From assembly GCA_963752755.1 (NCBI GenBank), contig CAVVZJ010000003.1, positions 806,001 through 870,000 of the forward strand: a stretch of 64,000 bases of DNA, read 5' to 3'. Under the pieces are notes generated by a model. The model was given only the letters and a program-made list of their open reading frames with translations. It searched no databases and was not told the origin of the DNA. This document shows positions 32,605 through 41,699 of this stretch, piece by piece (position 1 is the first letter of the stretch; each line of letters opens with the position of its first letter). The position numbers and the translations under genes were made by a program. This stretch comes from CAVVZJ01 sp963752755. Its GTDB lineage: Bacteria > Planctomycetota > Planctomycetia > Isosphaerales > Isosphaeraceae.

Positions 32605-33758
32605 TCAATCGTCGAGTATCGTGGATGCGAGCCTCGCGGTCAAGGGAGACGGCGAACCGCGCCGCGTCCTGCCGCTTGAACTCCAGGCCGAGGCCCGGCC
32701 GCGAGAGGTCGGGCCGCAGGAGTCCGTCGCGCGGCTCGGGGGCGCCGTCGAAGAGCATGGTGCTCGATCCGGTCGTGGTCGTGGAAGTATTCCAGGTGCC
32801 GCACCGGCGGGCTGGCGCAGCAGAGCGGGCAGGTGCAACGTCGGCGCGCAGTGCGCCGACAGCGGCAATGCCCGCGCCATCGCAGAGCGCCCCGACGCGC
32901 AGGAACCCGGTGATCCCGCCGCAGCGGGTCGCGTCGGCCTGGAGCACGTCCACGGCGCCGGCGTCGAGCATGCGGCGGAAATAGGGCAAGTCATAGCCAT
33001 ATTCCCCGGCGGCGATCTCCATGCCCGCCGGCGCTCGGTCGCGGAGCAGGCGGAGGCCGTCGAGGTCGTCGGACGAGACCGGCTCCTCGAACCAGCACAC
33101 GCCTCGCTCGGCGAAGCGCTCGGCCATCGCAGGGCTTGCTTGCGGTCGTAGGCCCCGTTGGCATCGACGAAGAGCGCGACGTCCGGCCCGATCGCCTCGC
33201 GCGCACCGCGCACGCGCCTCGGGTCGTCCTCCGGGTCCCGGCCGACCTTCATCTTGACCATCCGGAACCCCTGCTCGGCCCAGCCGCCGAGCTGCTCTCG
33301 GAGCTGCTCGTCGTGGTACGAGGTGAACCCGCCGCAGCCGTAGAGCGGCACGGCGTCGCGGACCCGGCCGAGGAGCGAGGCCAGCGACAGGTCGAGCAGC
33401 CGGCCCTTCAGGTCCCAGAGCGCCGACGTCGACGGCCGAGATCGCCATCGAGGCGATCCCCGGCCGGCCGAGGTTGCGGATCGCGTGCCGCATCGCCGAC
33501 CACGCCTGCGGCACGTCCATCGCGTCGAACCCGCGGACGACGTCCGCCAGCAGGTCGCGGACGAGACCGGCCGTCGCCGTGTCGGCATAGCGTGTAGCCG
33601 AGCCCCGTCCGTCCGCCGGCCGTGACCTCGACGAGCACGAGCGTCGTCGCCTCCCACTGGTAAGTCCCGTCCGACTCGGGGGCATCGGTCGGGATCTTGT
33701 AGGCGGAGACGTCGAGCCGCTCGATCGGAACGCCGCTGGAGCCGAAGCGGGTGCTCAT
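32605..33758 (-). CDS. Enolase-superfamily (mandelate racemase/muconate lactonizing type) enzyme (frameshifted)
   Basis: Reconstructed protein of about 385 residues beginning MSTRFGSSGVPIERLDVSAY; the ATG at 33758 has a GAGG site upstream. Motifs in order: 'QWEATTLVLVEVTAGG', 'ALWDLKGRLL', the KxK catalytic pair in FRMVKMKVG, FVDANGAYD (metal Asp), CWFEEPVSSDD (metal Glu), AGEYGYD (third metal ligand), QADATRCGG and SAHCAPTLH (catalytic His). This set indicates a Mg-dependent sugar-acid dehydratase or racemase; the substrate cannot be fixed. Frame changes occur near 33595, 33430, 33130, 32880 and 32770. It ends 8 bases before the FAD oxidoreductase start, indicating one operon. Confidence 0.8.
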
Positions 33759-33873
33759 GAGGACCTCGATAGCAGAGCTCATCCGCCGATGATGCCGTTG
33801 GCCACAGATCATTTGTTCGTTCTTCTCTGCGTACTCACGACATCATCGGCGAATCAATTCGATTCTTCTTCAA

Positions 33874-35630
33874 TCAGATCAATTCCTTGACCTTGTCCTC
33901 GAGCACGGTCGAGATGATCTCGCCCGCGTGGGGCTCGCCACGCATGAGCCCCTTGGCGAAGTTGAGGGCCTGCTTGGGCGTGGCCTGGGCCGGCATCGGC
34001 GGCTCGAACGGATCGACGACCGCCTCGACGATCGCCGGCTTGGGCGAGCCGAAGGCCATCTCCAACGCGGGCCGGACCTCCTCCGGCTTCTCGCAGCGGA
34101 AGCCGACGCCGCCGCACGCCTCGGCGAACTTCACGAAGTCGATCGGCTGCAGGGCGACCTCGTACTCGGGGTTGCCGAGGAAGACGATCTGCTCCCACTT
34201 GATCTGGCCGAGCGTGTTGTTCTTGATGATGACGACCTTGATCGGCAGCTCGTGCTTGACGGCCGTCACGAAGTCGCCCATGAGCATCGTGAAGCCGCCG
34301 TCGCCGACGAAGGCGACGCACCTGGCGGTCCGGGTAGCGCCGCCTGCGCGGCGATGGCGTAGGGCAGGCCGGGGGCCATCGTCGCGAGGTTGCCGGAGCA
34401 GGAGAACTGCATGCCCCGCCGCAGATGGATATGGCGGGCCGCCCAGGTCGTGATCGTGCCCGAGTCGGTCGAGATGATCGCGTTGTCCTTGAGCAGGTCG
34501 TTGACGTGCCGGGCCACCACCTGCGGCTTGAGCGGCGTGTCGTCGCGGGTCTCATACGTGTGCATCCGCTCCTTCCACTCCTTGTCGTAGGCCTGCGTCC
34601 AGTCGAGGAAGGAGCGGTCCGACTTCGTCTCGATCAGCGGCAGGAGCGCCTGGAGCGTGGCCTTGGCGTCGCCGACGAGGCCGAGCTCGACCGGGTAGCG
34701 GAGGCCGATCTGGGTGGGGTCGATGTCGAGCTGGACCGCCTGGGCCTGGCCGGGCTTCGGGTACCAGTTCAGGTACGGGAAGCTCGTGCCGATCATGAAC
34801 AGGGTGTCGCAGTCCTCCATCGCCTTCTCGCTCGGCAAGGTGCCGAGCAGGCCGATGCCGCCGGTGCAGTTCGGGTGGTCGTCGGGGACGACCTCCTTGC
34901 CCAGCAAGGGCTTGATGATCGGGGCCTTGAGCCGCTCGGACAGCTCGATCACCTCGTCCGTCGCCCCCTTGGCCCCCGCGCCGACGAGGAGGACGGGCTT
35001 CTTGCCGGCGTTGAGCAGGGCCGCGGCCGTCTTGAGCGTCTCCATCTGGGGCACGACGATCGCGGGCCGCCAGGCGTCGGAGGTGTGCCCCTTGACCAGC
35101 TTCATCGAGGAGACCTCGTCGGAAACCTCCTGTTCCTGGATGTCGGCCGGGCAGGTCAGGTGCGAGACGCTCCGCGACGAGAGGGCCGACCGGCAGGCGA
35201 TGTCCACCAACGCGCGGGCGTGCTTGCCGCCGAGGATCATCTGGTTGTAGGCGGCCACGTCCTTGAACAGCGGGATGATGTCGATCTCTTGCTGAAACCG
35301 CGTGCCGAGCATGTCGTGATAGGTGTGGCCGGTGATCGCCAGGACGGGGGCATGGTCCATCTTGGCGTCGTAGAGGCCGTTGAGCAGGTGGATGGCGCCG
35401 GGACCGCTGGTGGCGAAGCAGACGCCCAGCCGCCCGGTGAACTTGGCGTAGCCGCAGGCGGCGAACGCCGCCGCCTCCTCGTGGCGGCACTGGATGAAGC
35501 GGATCTTGTCCTTGTTCTTGCGGAGCGACTCGAAGATCCCGTTGATCCCGTCGCCCGGCAGGCCGAAGGCCGTATCGACGCCCCAGTCGATCAGTTGCTC
35601 GACGATCACGTCGCCCGTCGTCTTCGCCAT
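33874..35630 (-). CDS. poxB: Thiamine-diphosphate enzyme, pyruvate oxidase/dehydrogenase (PoxB) type (frameshifted)
   Basis: About 585 codons from ATG at 35630 (MAKTTGDVIVEQLIDWGVD). N-terminal PYR domain has GLPGDGING and the catalytic Glu in CRHEEAAAFAACGYAKFTG; a central FAD/UDP-binding-type domain contains 'KPVLLVGAGAKGA' and 'DDHPNCTGGIGLLG'; the C-terminal domain has GDGGFTMLMGDF followed by 'VVIIKNNTLGQIKWEQ', the ThDP/Mg motif. This fits PoxB-like enzymes that convert pyruvate to acetate and CO2 with electrons to quinone. Two nearby indels around 34325-34345 break the frame just before GDGGF. The neighbours (FAD-linked oxidoreductase) suggest a set of quinone-reducing enzymes. Confidence 0.82.
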
Positions 35631-36020
35631 CGGTGCTTCTCCTTCCAAAAGGCGCCCGGCCGCCGCGCGGGTCGTTGTCGTTGGATTGCGCAATCGGGTG
35701 AAGTCGGAGCGACCGGCCGGTCTTTCGTCGATGTCGGTTCGGTTCCCGAGAGCGGGCCTGGTGCCCGATCCTGCCGGGCCCGCGACGTCTTCGGTCTGTC
35801 TCTGCTTGCAACTGCCGTGCTTCGGCGTGCCCAGCCTTTGGAAACCACGACTGCGCGGTCCAGTCGGGTCGGGGTCGGATTCCCACCGCGCAGCCGACAA
35901 CCGGCCCGCGGCTCCTCGGACGGATTCAGGGCAGGGGGGGACCACCTCGGTCAGGCCCGGTTCGGCCGGACCTCTCCCGCCCCTGTCTCGAAGCAGCTTG
36001 CGTGCCAATCCCGCCCGCCG
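35631..36020. other. Intergenic region with no recognised gene
   Basis: 390 bases between the ThDP enzyme (start 35630) and the end of the GT4 gene (36021), both on the minus strand. It probably carries the promoter of the ThDP enzyme, but no convincing -35/-10 pair was found. Open frames through it are extensions of neighbouring genes. Confidence 0.45.
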
Positions 36021-37178
36021 CTACGGCCTCGCGACGTGACCCGGCGATGCGGGTGCCAGTCTGTGAAACAATTCCCGATGCTGCCGCGCGACCGCCGCGA
36101 TCGAGTACTTCTGGCTCACCAGCGCCGCGCCGCGCGTCCCATGTGGATGGCCCGATCGAGGCCCGACCATTGATCGAGAATTGTTCGCGTCAGCATCTCC
36201 GAATCATCAACCCGCGCAAGCCGGCCGTGCTTGAAGTCGGCCACCAGCCGACGATTGCCCGGGATCGACGAGGCGACCAGCGGCATCCCGAGTGCCATCG
36301 CCTCCAGCAAGGCAATGCTCATCCCCTCCTCGCGCGATGGCAGGACAAACAGATCGGCCTCGCGAAGCCGGCCCTCGACGTCCTCCAATGCCCCCGGCAT
36401 CGTCACCGCGCCACCGAGCCCGAGCCGTCCGATCTGCTCCTGCAGGGCCGCCGCGCTCCGGCCCCTCGCCGACGAGGAGGAGCTTCGCCTCGGGATGCTC
36501 CGCCCGCACCCGAGGCCAGGCGTCGATCAAGGTATCGAGCCCCTTTTCCCTCGCCAGCCTCCCGACAAACACCGCCCTTGGCCCTTCCCGCCAACCCTCG
36601 CGACGCTGCCACGGTTTCTCCGGCACCGGCACCCCATTGGGCAAATCGACGACCTTCGCCGGGTCATACCCCGCTCGCAGCAGTTCCTCCCGGATCGGCT
36701 TCGAGATCGCGACGACCGCGTCCGCCTTCCTGCAACGCTCCCCGATCCTCCTCCCGAACCGCCCCCACCCCTGCCACGCCAGGTCCCCCGTCGCCCCCGC
36801 CCCCTCCGGCCTCAAGACGACCGGGAACCCCAGTCGCTTCCCCACCCCCACGGCGACATACGCATCATGCTTGAGCATGGATACATAAGCCACCTCTGGC
36901 TGGTTCCGCTCCAGCCAGCGACGAAGGTGTCGCATGTAGAGCCAGGTTCCGACGAACCGCAATGGCGAGGTGCTCATCCTCAGGACGGTCAAGGTGCCCC
37001 GCCTCGTCCCGACCTCCTCCCGTTCCGCCTTACCGGCCGCCTCGTCGATCCGCGAGGTGATCACCGTGACCGCGTTCCCCCCGCCCTCCTCGGCCAATGC
37101 CGGGGCCAGGTAGCTCAGGACCTTCTCGGCGCCCCCGATCAAGGGCGGGTAACGGCGGGTGATGAGGGCGATACGCAC
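36021..37178 (-). CDS. GT4-family glycosyltransferase (frameshifted)
   Basis: Starts MRIALITRRYPPLIGGAEKV at 37178, the classical GT-B N-terminal strand and glycine loop. Middle: 'PVVLRPEGAGATGDL', 'ADAVVAISKPIREELLRAG', then the donor domain 'PRAVFVGRLAREKGLDTLI' and 'AKLLLVGEGPER'. The EX7E-type nucleotide-sugar motif is in LPSREEGMSIALLEAMALG (in a different frame, 36116-36406). The last 30 residues ('SQKYSIAAVARQHRELFHR') are in a third frame ending at 36021. Frame changes lie near 36455 and 36130. Likely cytosolic and membrane-associated, transferring a sugar to a lipid or polysaccharide; acceptor unknown. 17 bases after the preceding gene. Confidence 0.8.
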
Positions 37179-37195
37179 GGGTCGGCCGGGGAGGC

Positions 37196-37957
37196 TCAGG
37201 AGCCGATGAAAGGATAGATCAACTGTTCTTCTGGGAAATAGAATAACTGTTCGATCCAGAGGTCGGTCATGTCGTGGCCCCAGACGCTGTACCGCTCGGG
37301 GTTCTCGTAGATCTTCTGATACTGGTCGGCGAAGGCGCAGAAGATTTCCCAGAGCGACCAGGGGGCCTCGCCGACCGGGATCGTGAACAGGACGGGCCCG
37401 GCCAGCGGATAGTCGATCAGGCCGCGGACGGTCTCGGGGTAGTCCGACGGCTCGGAGGTGAGGGAGTCGCCAGGCTGAAGGTCGCCGGCCTCTTCCAGGG
37501 TGAGTTTCCGGCCGTCACGCGTGACGATGGGTTCATTGCCGAAGTAGGCGACGACACTCCGCTCGGCGATGTTGAACGGCGCCATGGCGTCAGGGAACAT
37601 CGACACGCCTTCCCCCTCGGCCTCGGCCGACTCGACGTACCTGGCGAGCCGCACGGCCTCGGGATCGGGCTCGATCGGCAGGCCGCCGTCGTCGGGCGAC
37701 GCGTCCCAGTCGCCGATCCGATTGAAGATCGGGCCGTGGGCGTTCTGGCGGAGGAAGGCGAGGACCCCGGCGCGGCGCTCGCCGGCTTCGTGCATCAGGC
37801 GGACGATCCGAACGGGCATGGCGTCTTCCCGGTCGTCCGGGGCCTGGCGGCCGAGGAATTCGTAGGCGCCGGCCAGCAAGGGCTCGGGGTTGGACGTCGC
37901 GCGGATCACCTGCGCTGCCGTCACCGCCATCGTCAGCACGTCCACCGGGTCCATCAT
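37196..37957 (-). CDS. Conserved-looking hypothetical protein between hpt and GT4
   Basis: About 253 residues from the ATG at 37957 (MMDPVDVLTMAVTAAQVIR); a GTG at 38011 overlapping the hpt stop (GTGA) is an alternative start adding 18 residues. The sequence has a helical N-terminus, then 'FNRIGDWDASPDDGGLPIEP' and 'VVAYFGNEPIVTRDGRKLTLEEAG', and an aromatic C-terminal segment with 'WSLWEIFCAFADQYQKIYE' and 'LWIEQLFYFPEEQLIYPF'. No signal peptide, no membrane helix, no family recognised. It lies in the hpt-GT4 operon. Confidence 0.65.
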   Translation of the reverse strand: MMDPVDVLTMAVTAAQVIRATSNPEPLLAGAYEFLGRQAPDDREDAMPVRIVRLMHEAGERRAGVLAFLRQNAHGPIFNRIGDWDASPDDGGLPIEPDPEAVRLARYVESAEAEGEGVSMFPDAMAPFNIAERSVVAYFGNEPIVTRDGRKLTLEEAGDLQPGDSLTSEPSDYPETVRGLIDYPLAGPVLFTIPVGEAPWSLWEIFCAFADQYQKIYENPERYSVWGHDMTDLWIEQLFYFPEEQLIYPFIGS

Positions 37958-38007
37958 CGCGGCGACTCCCGATCGGTTGGAGAGACACGGACCGTCCTTC
38001 GATCGGC

Positions 38008-38598
38008 TCACTCGCCGGACAGGACCCCCACGAACGGCAAGTGCCGGTACTCGTCGTCAAAGTCCAGGCCGTAACCGACGACGAACTTGTCGGGGATCGG
38101 GAAGCCACAATAATCGGGCTCGATGGCAACTTCCTGGCGGCCTTGCTTGCGGAGGAGCACGGCCGTCTTGACGCTCCGAGCGCCGCGGTCGTGCATGCGG
38201 GCGACGAGGGTCGAGAGGGTCCGGCCGGTGTCGAGGATGTCGTCGAGCAAGAGCACGTCGCGACCGGCGACGTCAGGGGTGAACGCCTCGTTGAGCACGA
38301 GCGTGCCGGCAGTCGTGGTGGCCCCCTTGTAGCTACTCGCCTGAAGCAAGGCCACCCGCAAGGGGATGCGGATCTGCCGGATCAGGTCGGCCAGGAGGAC
38401 CAGGCTGCCGGTCAGAACGGCCACGATCGTCAAGGCCCGTCCCCGGTAATCCGCCTCGATCTGCCGGCCCAACTCGGCCACCCGGCGCTGGATCTCAGCT
38501 TCGCTGATCAGCACTTCCACGGCGATGCGGCTCCCGGGGTCAGGGGGCGTCAGCCTTTGCGAGACGCCATCTTGACCTCGGGAGTCGAACTTTGCCAA
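38008..38598 (-). CDS. hpt: Hypoxanthine phosphoribosyltransferase
   Basis: 196 residues. Contains the purine PRTase hallmarks: 'VAVLTGSLVLLADLIR' loop I, a flexible catalytic loop 'SYKGATTTAGTLVLN', the PRPP-binding VLLLDDILDTGRTL and the C-terminal purine-contact region 'KFVVGYGLDFDDEYRHLPFVG'. It converts hypoxanthine (and usually guanine) plus PRPP to nucleotide in the cytoplasm for purine salvage. The first 25 residues are not conserved, so the true start could be later. Overlaps the next gene if that gene uses its GTG start. Confidence 0.92.
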   Translation of the reverse strand: MAKFDSRGQDGVSQRLTPPDPGSRIAVEVLISEAEIQRRVAELGRQIEADYRGRALTIVAVLTGSLVLLADLIRQIRIPLRVALLQASSYKGATTTAGTLVLNEAFTPDVAGRDVLLLDDILDTGRTLSTLVARMHDRGARSVKTAVLLRKQGRQEVAIEPDYCGFPIPDKFVVGYGLDFDDEYRHLPFVGVLSGE

Positions 38599-38629
38599 GG
38601 GGCCTGTCGGGCAACGGGCCGTCGCTTCC

Positions 38630-39316
38630 TCAGGCCGCCGCCCGGTGCAACCGGCGGTAGGAGCGGACGCGGACGAGCCCCAGCGCGGCCAGGGCTGACC
38701 AGAGGATCAAGGGGGACGGCTCGGGGACCCAGACCGCCGAACCTCCCGGGTCGCTGGGCGTCGGGGACGTGCCGGGATCGCTGGGCGGCGGGGTGTTCAG
38801 GGCCGTCAGGGTCAGGCCGCTGGCGGTGTCGGGCAGGACGAGCTGAAGCGCATTCTGGGCCGCCGAATCGACGTTCAGGGCGAAGTTCAACACCGCGCCC
38901 GGCAGAAAAAGGCCAAGCGGCTGGCCGTTGGAGTCGAGCACCGGCTGGATCTGCACGCTACCGTCGGAGCCCACCGTCTGGGTCTGGCCAAAGAGCAGGC
39001 GGAGGCGTTGCTCGCCCGAGCCGCTGCCGAGCGCCACGGAGAACTTGCTGGCGTCGAAGCCGGTCGAGTTGGGCAGGATCGTCACCGGGCTGCCGGTCAG
39101 GTCCTTGCCCGTGGTCGGGTCGCTACCGACGACCGGCGGCACGATCGCGCCGGGCGGCTCGACCGTGAAATCGACGCCCGAGACCGGCTTGGTCCCATCG
39201 TTGGCCAGTCGGAACTGCATCAAGGTCGAGCCATCCGCCTCATCCGGCGCAGCGACGAGGCAGGCCAGGACCGCGATCAGGCTCAGTCTCAGCAGGTTGG
39301 ATGTTCGACGCGTCAC
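38630..39316 (-). CDS. Secreted protein with PEP-CTERM-type sorting tail
   Basis: About 228 residues from a GTG at 39316, chosen because GGAGGA sits 8 bases upstream (an ATG at 39403 lacks one). Signal peptide: TSNLLRLSLIAVLACLVAA. The body is a low-complexity beta-rich region ('MQFRLANDGTKPVSGVDFTV'), then a Pro/Ser/Thr spacer (SDPGTSPTPSDPGGS). The C-terminus is VPEPSPLILWSALAALGL followed by Arg-rich residues, the VPEP-helix-Arg layout of PEP-CTERM substrates processed by exosortase. Function unknown; probably an exported surface protein. Confidence 0.82.
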   Translation of the reverse strand: MTRRTSNLLRLSLIAVLACLVAAPDEADGSTLMQFRLANDGTKPVSGVDFTVEPPGAIVPPVVGSDPTTGKDLTGSPVTILPNSTGFDASKFSVALGSGSGEQRLRLLFGQTQTVGSDGSVQIQPVLDSNGQPLGLFLPGAVLNFALNVDSAAQNALQLVLPDTASGLTLTALNTPPPSDPGTSPTPSDPGGSAVWVPEPSPLILWSALAALGLVRVRSYRRLHRAAA

Positions 39317-39638
39317 GGCGGGATTCCTCCAGGATCGCTGCCGCCGAGGCCCACGATGGACCCGGCCCGCCAACCGGGCGACACCGCGACACTTGGCGCG
39401 CAACCCGATCGGCCACGGTCAGTTCGGTTCGGTCGTCGCGTCGGGGGAGCGTTCGGTCGAGGTGCGTTGCGAACTCTGGCGGACGCCCGATAAGGGGTTT
39501 TCCTCAAGGCGCGGCGGCATCATGCCGAGACCCGCCCGAGGGGTCAAGAGCAACCGCCCCGACAGTCGGCCGGTTGACCGCTTTCCCCCAAGCATCGGAT
39601 TGAATAAAGTGGAGGGGCACGGCGTCTCCCAAGGCAGC
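39317..39638. other. Divergent intergenic region between PEP-CTERM gene and ECF sigma gene
   Basis: 322 bases that must hold divergent promoters for the PEP-CTERM protein (minus) and the sigma operon (plus). No confident sigma70 element was found; an ECF-type self-promoter would not be visible without knowing its consensus. A GGAGGGG at 39611-39617 is too far from the sigma start to be its ribosome-binding site. Confidence 0.4.
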
Positions 39639-40235
39639 ATGGCCATGTCCGAGGCACAGAGCGGAGTCCTGGCGGCACCCGACGAGACCCTCGTCGGCCT
39701 GGCACGCGCGGGAGACGCCCCGGCGCGGGAGGAGTTGTTCCGGCGGCATTTCGGGATCGCTTACCGGGTGGCCCACCGCCACCTCGGCCACGAGCAGGAC
39801 GCCCTGGACGCCGTTCAGGACGGCTTCCTCAAGGCCGTCCGCCACCTGAACGACTTCGACGGCCGCAGCGGTTTCCGCACCTGGCTGCTCCGGATCGTCA
39901 CCAACACCGCCCTCGACGCCGGCCGCAAACGCCGACGACGCCGGACCTTGTCGCTCGATGAGGGCGAGTCCGGCGGCTTCGACGTCCCCGCCGAGTCCGA
40001 CGTGGACCCCACCGCCGGCCTGCAATGCGAAGACCTCCGCCGCACCCTCGACGCCGCCCTGGAAAACCTCAGCCCCGCCATCCGTTCCACCTTCGTCCTC
40101 CGCGCCGAGGCCGGCCTCAGCTACGAAGAAATCGCCGCCTGCCAGGACGTCCCGATCGGAACCGTGATGAGCCGCCTCTACTACGCCCGCCAGAAACTGC
40201 AAGCCTGCCTCGAAGGCCACGAAGATTCTGGGTAA
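39639..40235 (+). CDS. ECF-type RNA polymerase sigma factor
   Basis: 198 residues (start at ATG 39639; another ATG at 39645). Region 2 spans about 28-98: 'REELFRRHFGIAYRVAHRHL', 'GHEQDALDAVQDGFLKAVRHL' and 'FRTWLLRIVTNTALDAGRKRRRR'. Region 4 spans about 138-195: 'ALENLSPAIRSTFVLRAEAGLSYEEIA' in pieces, with the helix-turn-helix 'VPIGTVMSRLYYARQKL'. There is no region 3, typical of the ECF family. The next gene is a zinc-finger anti-sigma factor 70 bases downstream, so it is probably held inactive until a signal is sensed at the membrane. Confidence 0.9.
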   Translation: MAMSEAQSGVLAAPDETLVGLARAGDAPAREELFRRHFGIAYRVAHRHLGHEQDALDAVQDGFLKAVRHLNDFDGRSGFRTWLLRIVTNTALDAGRKRRRRRTLSLDEGESGGFDVPAESDVDPTAGLQCEDLRRTLDAALENLSPAIRSTFVLRAEAGLSYEEIAACQDVPIGTVMSRLYYARQKLQACLEGHEDSG

Positions 40236-40305
40236 GCTGGTCGAATAATTTCCGGGGTGCTGGCATCTAAGACCTGGGACGGTGTCTTTTTTCAGGAGCA
40301 GAGCG

Positions 40306-40950
40306 ATGCGTTGCGATCAAGTCGCCCAGGAACTTTCGGCCCCAACCGGTCGGCTCGACCCGTCCGCGATGGCCGGCCACCTGGCCGCTTGCCCCCGCTG
40401 CGCCGCTTGGTCGGAGAAGATGGAGAATCTGGATCGTATCTGGGAAGCCACCCGGCCGGCCGATCCCCCCGCGTTCGCCTTCGACCGGCTCTGGTCGAAC
40501 GTGAACCAGGCGATCGAAACTGGCTCAGAGCCGGATGTTGCGGCCGATCCTGCCCCCCAGACGATCCCGTTCGACCCCGATCGCCGACGGGTCGGCCGCT
40601 GGCGGACGGTGGTCGCCGTGCTGGCGCCGGTCGCCGCCGCGGCGATCCTCCTGATCGCCCTTCTGCCCGGTGGAACTCCGACGCAGCCCCCGGCGGGACC
40701 GGACCTGGTCGCGAACACCGACACCGAGACCACCGACGCCCATCCCGAATCCGGGTTCGATGCCGAGGGCGCCCTGGCCGTCCTCGACGCCAAGCTCGGC
40801 GAGGTCACGACCATCCACATCGGTGAGGACGGCGTGCCCCAGATCGAGGAGCGCCCCTTGATTCCGGTCTCCGACACCGAGACGATCGCCGCCTCCTTCG
40901 ACGTGCTGAATTACGTGGAAACGCTCTCGGACACCCAAGGTTCCCTGTAG
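40306..40950 (+). CDS. Zinc-finger anti-sigma factor
   Basis: 214 residues from ATG 40306 (AGGAG upstream). N-terminal zinc-finger anti-sigma domain with C3, H25, C29 and C32 (GHLAACPRC), then a cytosolic linker and one membrane helix (about 101-123, 'VVAVLAPVAAAAILLIALL'). The outer part is acidic ('DTETTDAHPESGFDAEGA') and ends without known domains. It should bind the adjacent ECF sigma factor in the cytosol and release it on an envelope signal. Overlaps the next gene by one base. Confidence 0.85.
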   Translation: MRCDQVAQELSAPTGRLDPSAMAGHLAACPRCAAWSEKMENLDRIWEATRPADPPAFAFDRLWSNVNQAIETGSEPDVAADPAPQTIPFDPDRRRVGRWRTVVAVLAPVAAAAILLIALLPGGTPTQPPAGPDLVANTDTETTDAHPESGFDAEGALAVLDAKLGEVTTIHIGEDGVPQIEERPLIPVSDTETIAASFDVLNYVETLSDTQGSL

Positions 40951-41474
40951 TGACCCTCCCCCCCGGGCCCGCTCTGCCTCCCCCCTCGGCCGTCCCGGCC
41001 GGTCGGCTCCCCGCCTTGCTGGCCGCAGCCTTGCTGATCGCCGGGCTCGCCCTGCTTCCGTCATCCAGCCCGGGCCAGGAAGCCCTCCCGCGCCAGGTGA
41101 CGCTCTTCGGCATCCGCGCCATCCCCACCGGCGCCAACACCCCACTGGTCATCGATCCCAAGCTCCAGCCGATCGAGGCCCAGTTGCGCCGGCTTTTCCC
41201 CAACCATAGCTTCGAACTGGTCGGTGTCGAGACCCAGCGCGTCCCGACCGGCCGGTCGATGAGTTGCAACTTCGGCTCGGGCTACGCCGCCAGCGTCCAG
41301 CTCACCAACCCACTCGACCTCAACGGCAAGGCCCAGCTCCGTTTCCAGCTCAACCAGAATGGCGCGATCGACTTCGCCACGATCGTCAACACGCCCCTCA
41401 ACCAGCTCTTCTTCCTCGACAAGCGCCTGGCCGACGGCTCGAAGCTCATCATGGGCCTCGGCGTCAGGGAGTGA
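40950..41474 (+). CDS. Secreted hypothetical protein of the sigma operon
   Basis: 174 residues; GTG start at 40950 shares a base with the anti-sigma stop. Signal-like segment 'LPALLAAALLIAGLALLPSSSPG' (about 20-42). The mature part contains 'RQVTLFGIRAIPTGANTPLVI', 'PIEAQLRRLFPNHSFELVGVE', 'MSCNFGSGYAASVQL' and 'DFATIVNTPLNQLFFLDKRLA'. This looks like a small beta-rich periplasmic domain of unknown family. Coupling to sigma/anti-sigma suggests it is part of the same envelope-sensing circuit, perhaps a signal-modulating protein. Confidence 0.75.
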   Translation: MTLPPGPALPPPSAVPAGRLPALLAAALLIAGLALLPSSSPGQEALPRQVTLFGIRAIPTGANTPLVIDPKLQPIEAQLRRLFPNHSFELVGVETQRVPTGRSMSCNFGSGYAASVQLTNPLDLNGKAQLRFQLNQNGAIDFATIVNTPLNQLFFLDKRLADGSKLIMGLGVRE

Positions 41475-41699
41475 TCCCGGATTCGCTGGCTCCTTCCCTC
41501 AGCATGACCCGGTGGCATTCGGGCCGCAAGGGGCACCGATCCCGCGCCGGTTTCCAGGTTCGTGGGGCGCATGTTGTTCAAAAGCAACATCCCGACAATC
41601 GATCCTTGATCCTCCGCCCGCAGGGATGGACGATACCTCCCGACCGGCGCCCGAGCCCGATCCTCCGGGCTGCTCTCCATCCTTCGCGTGGAGGCGATG

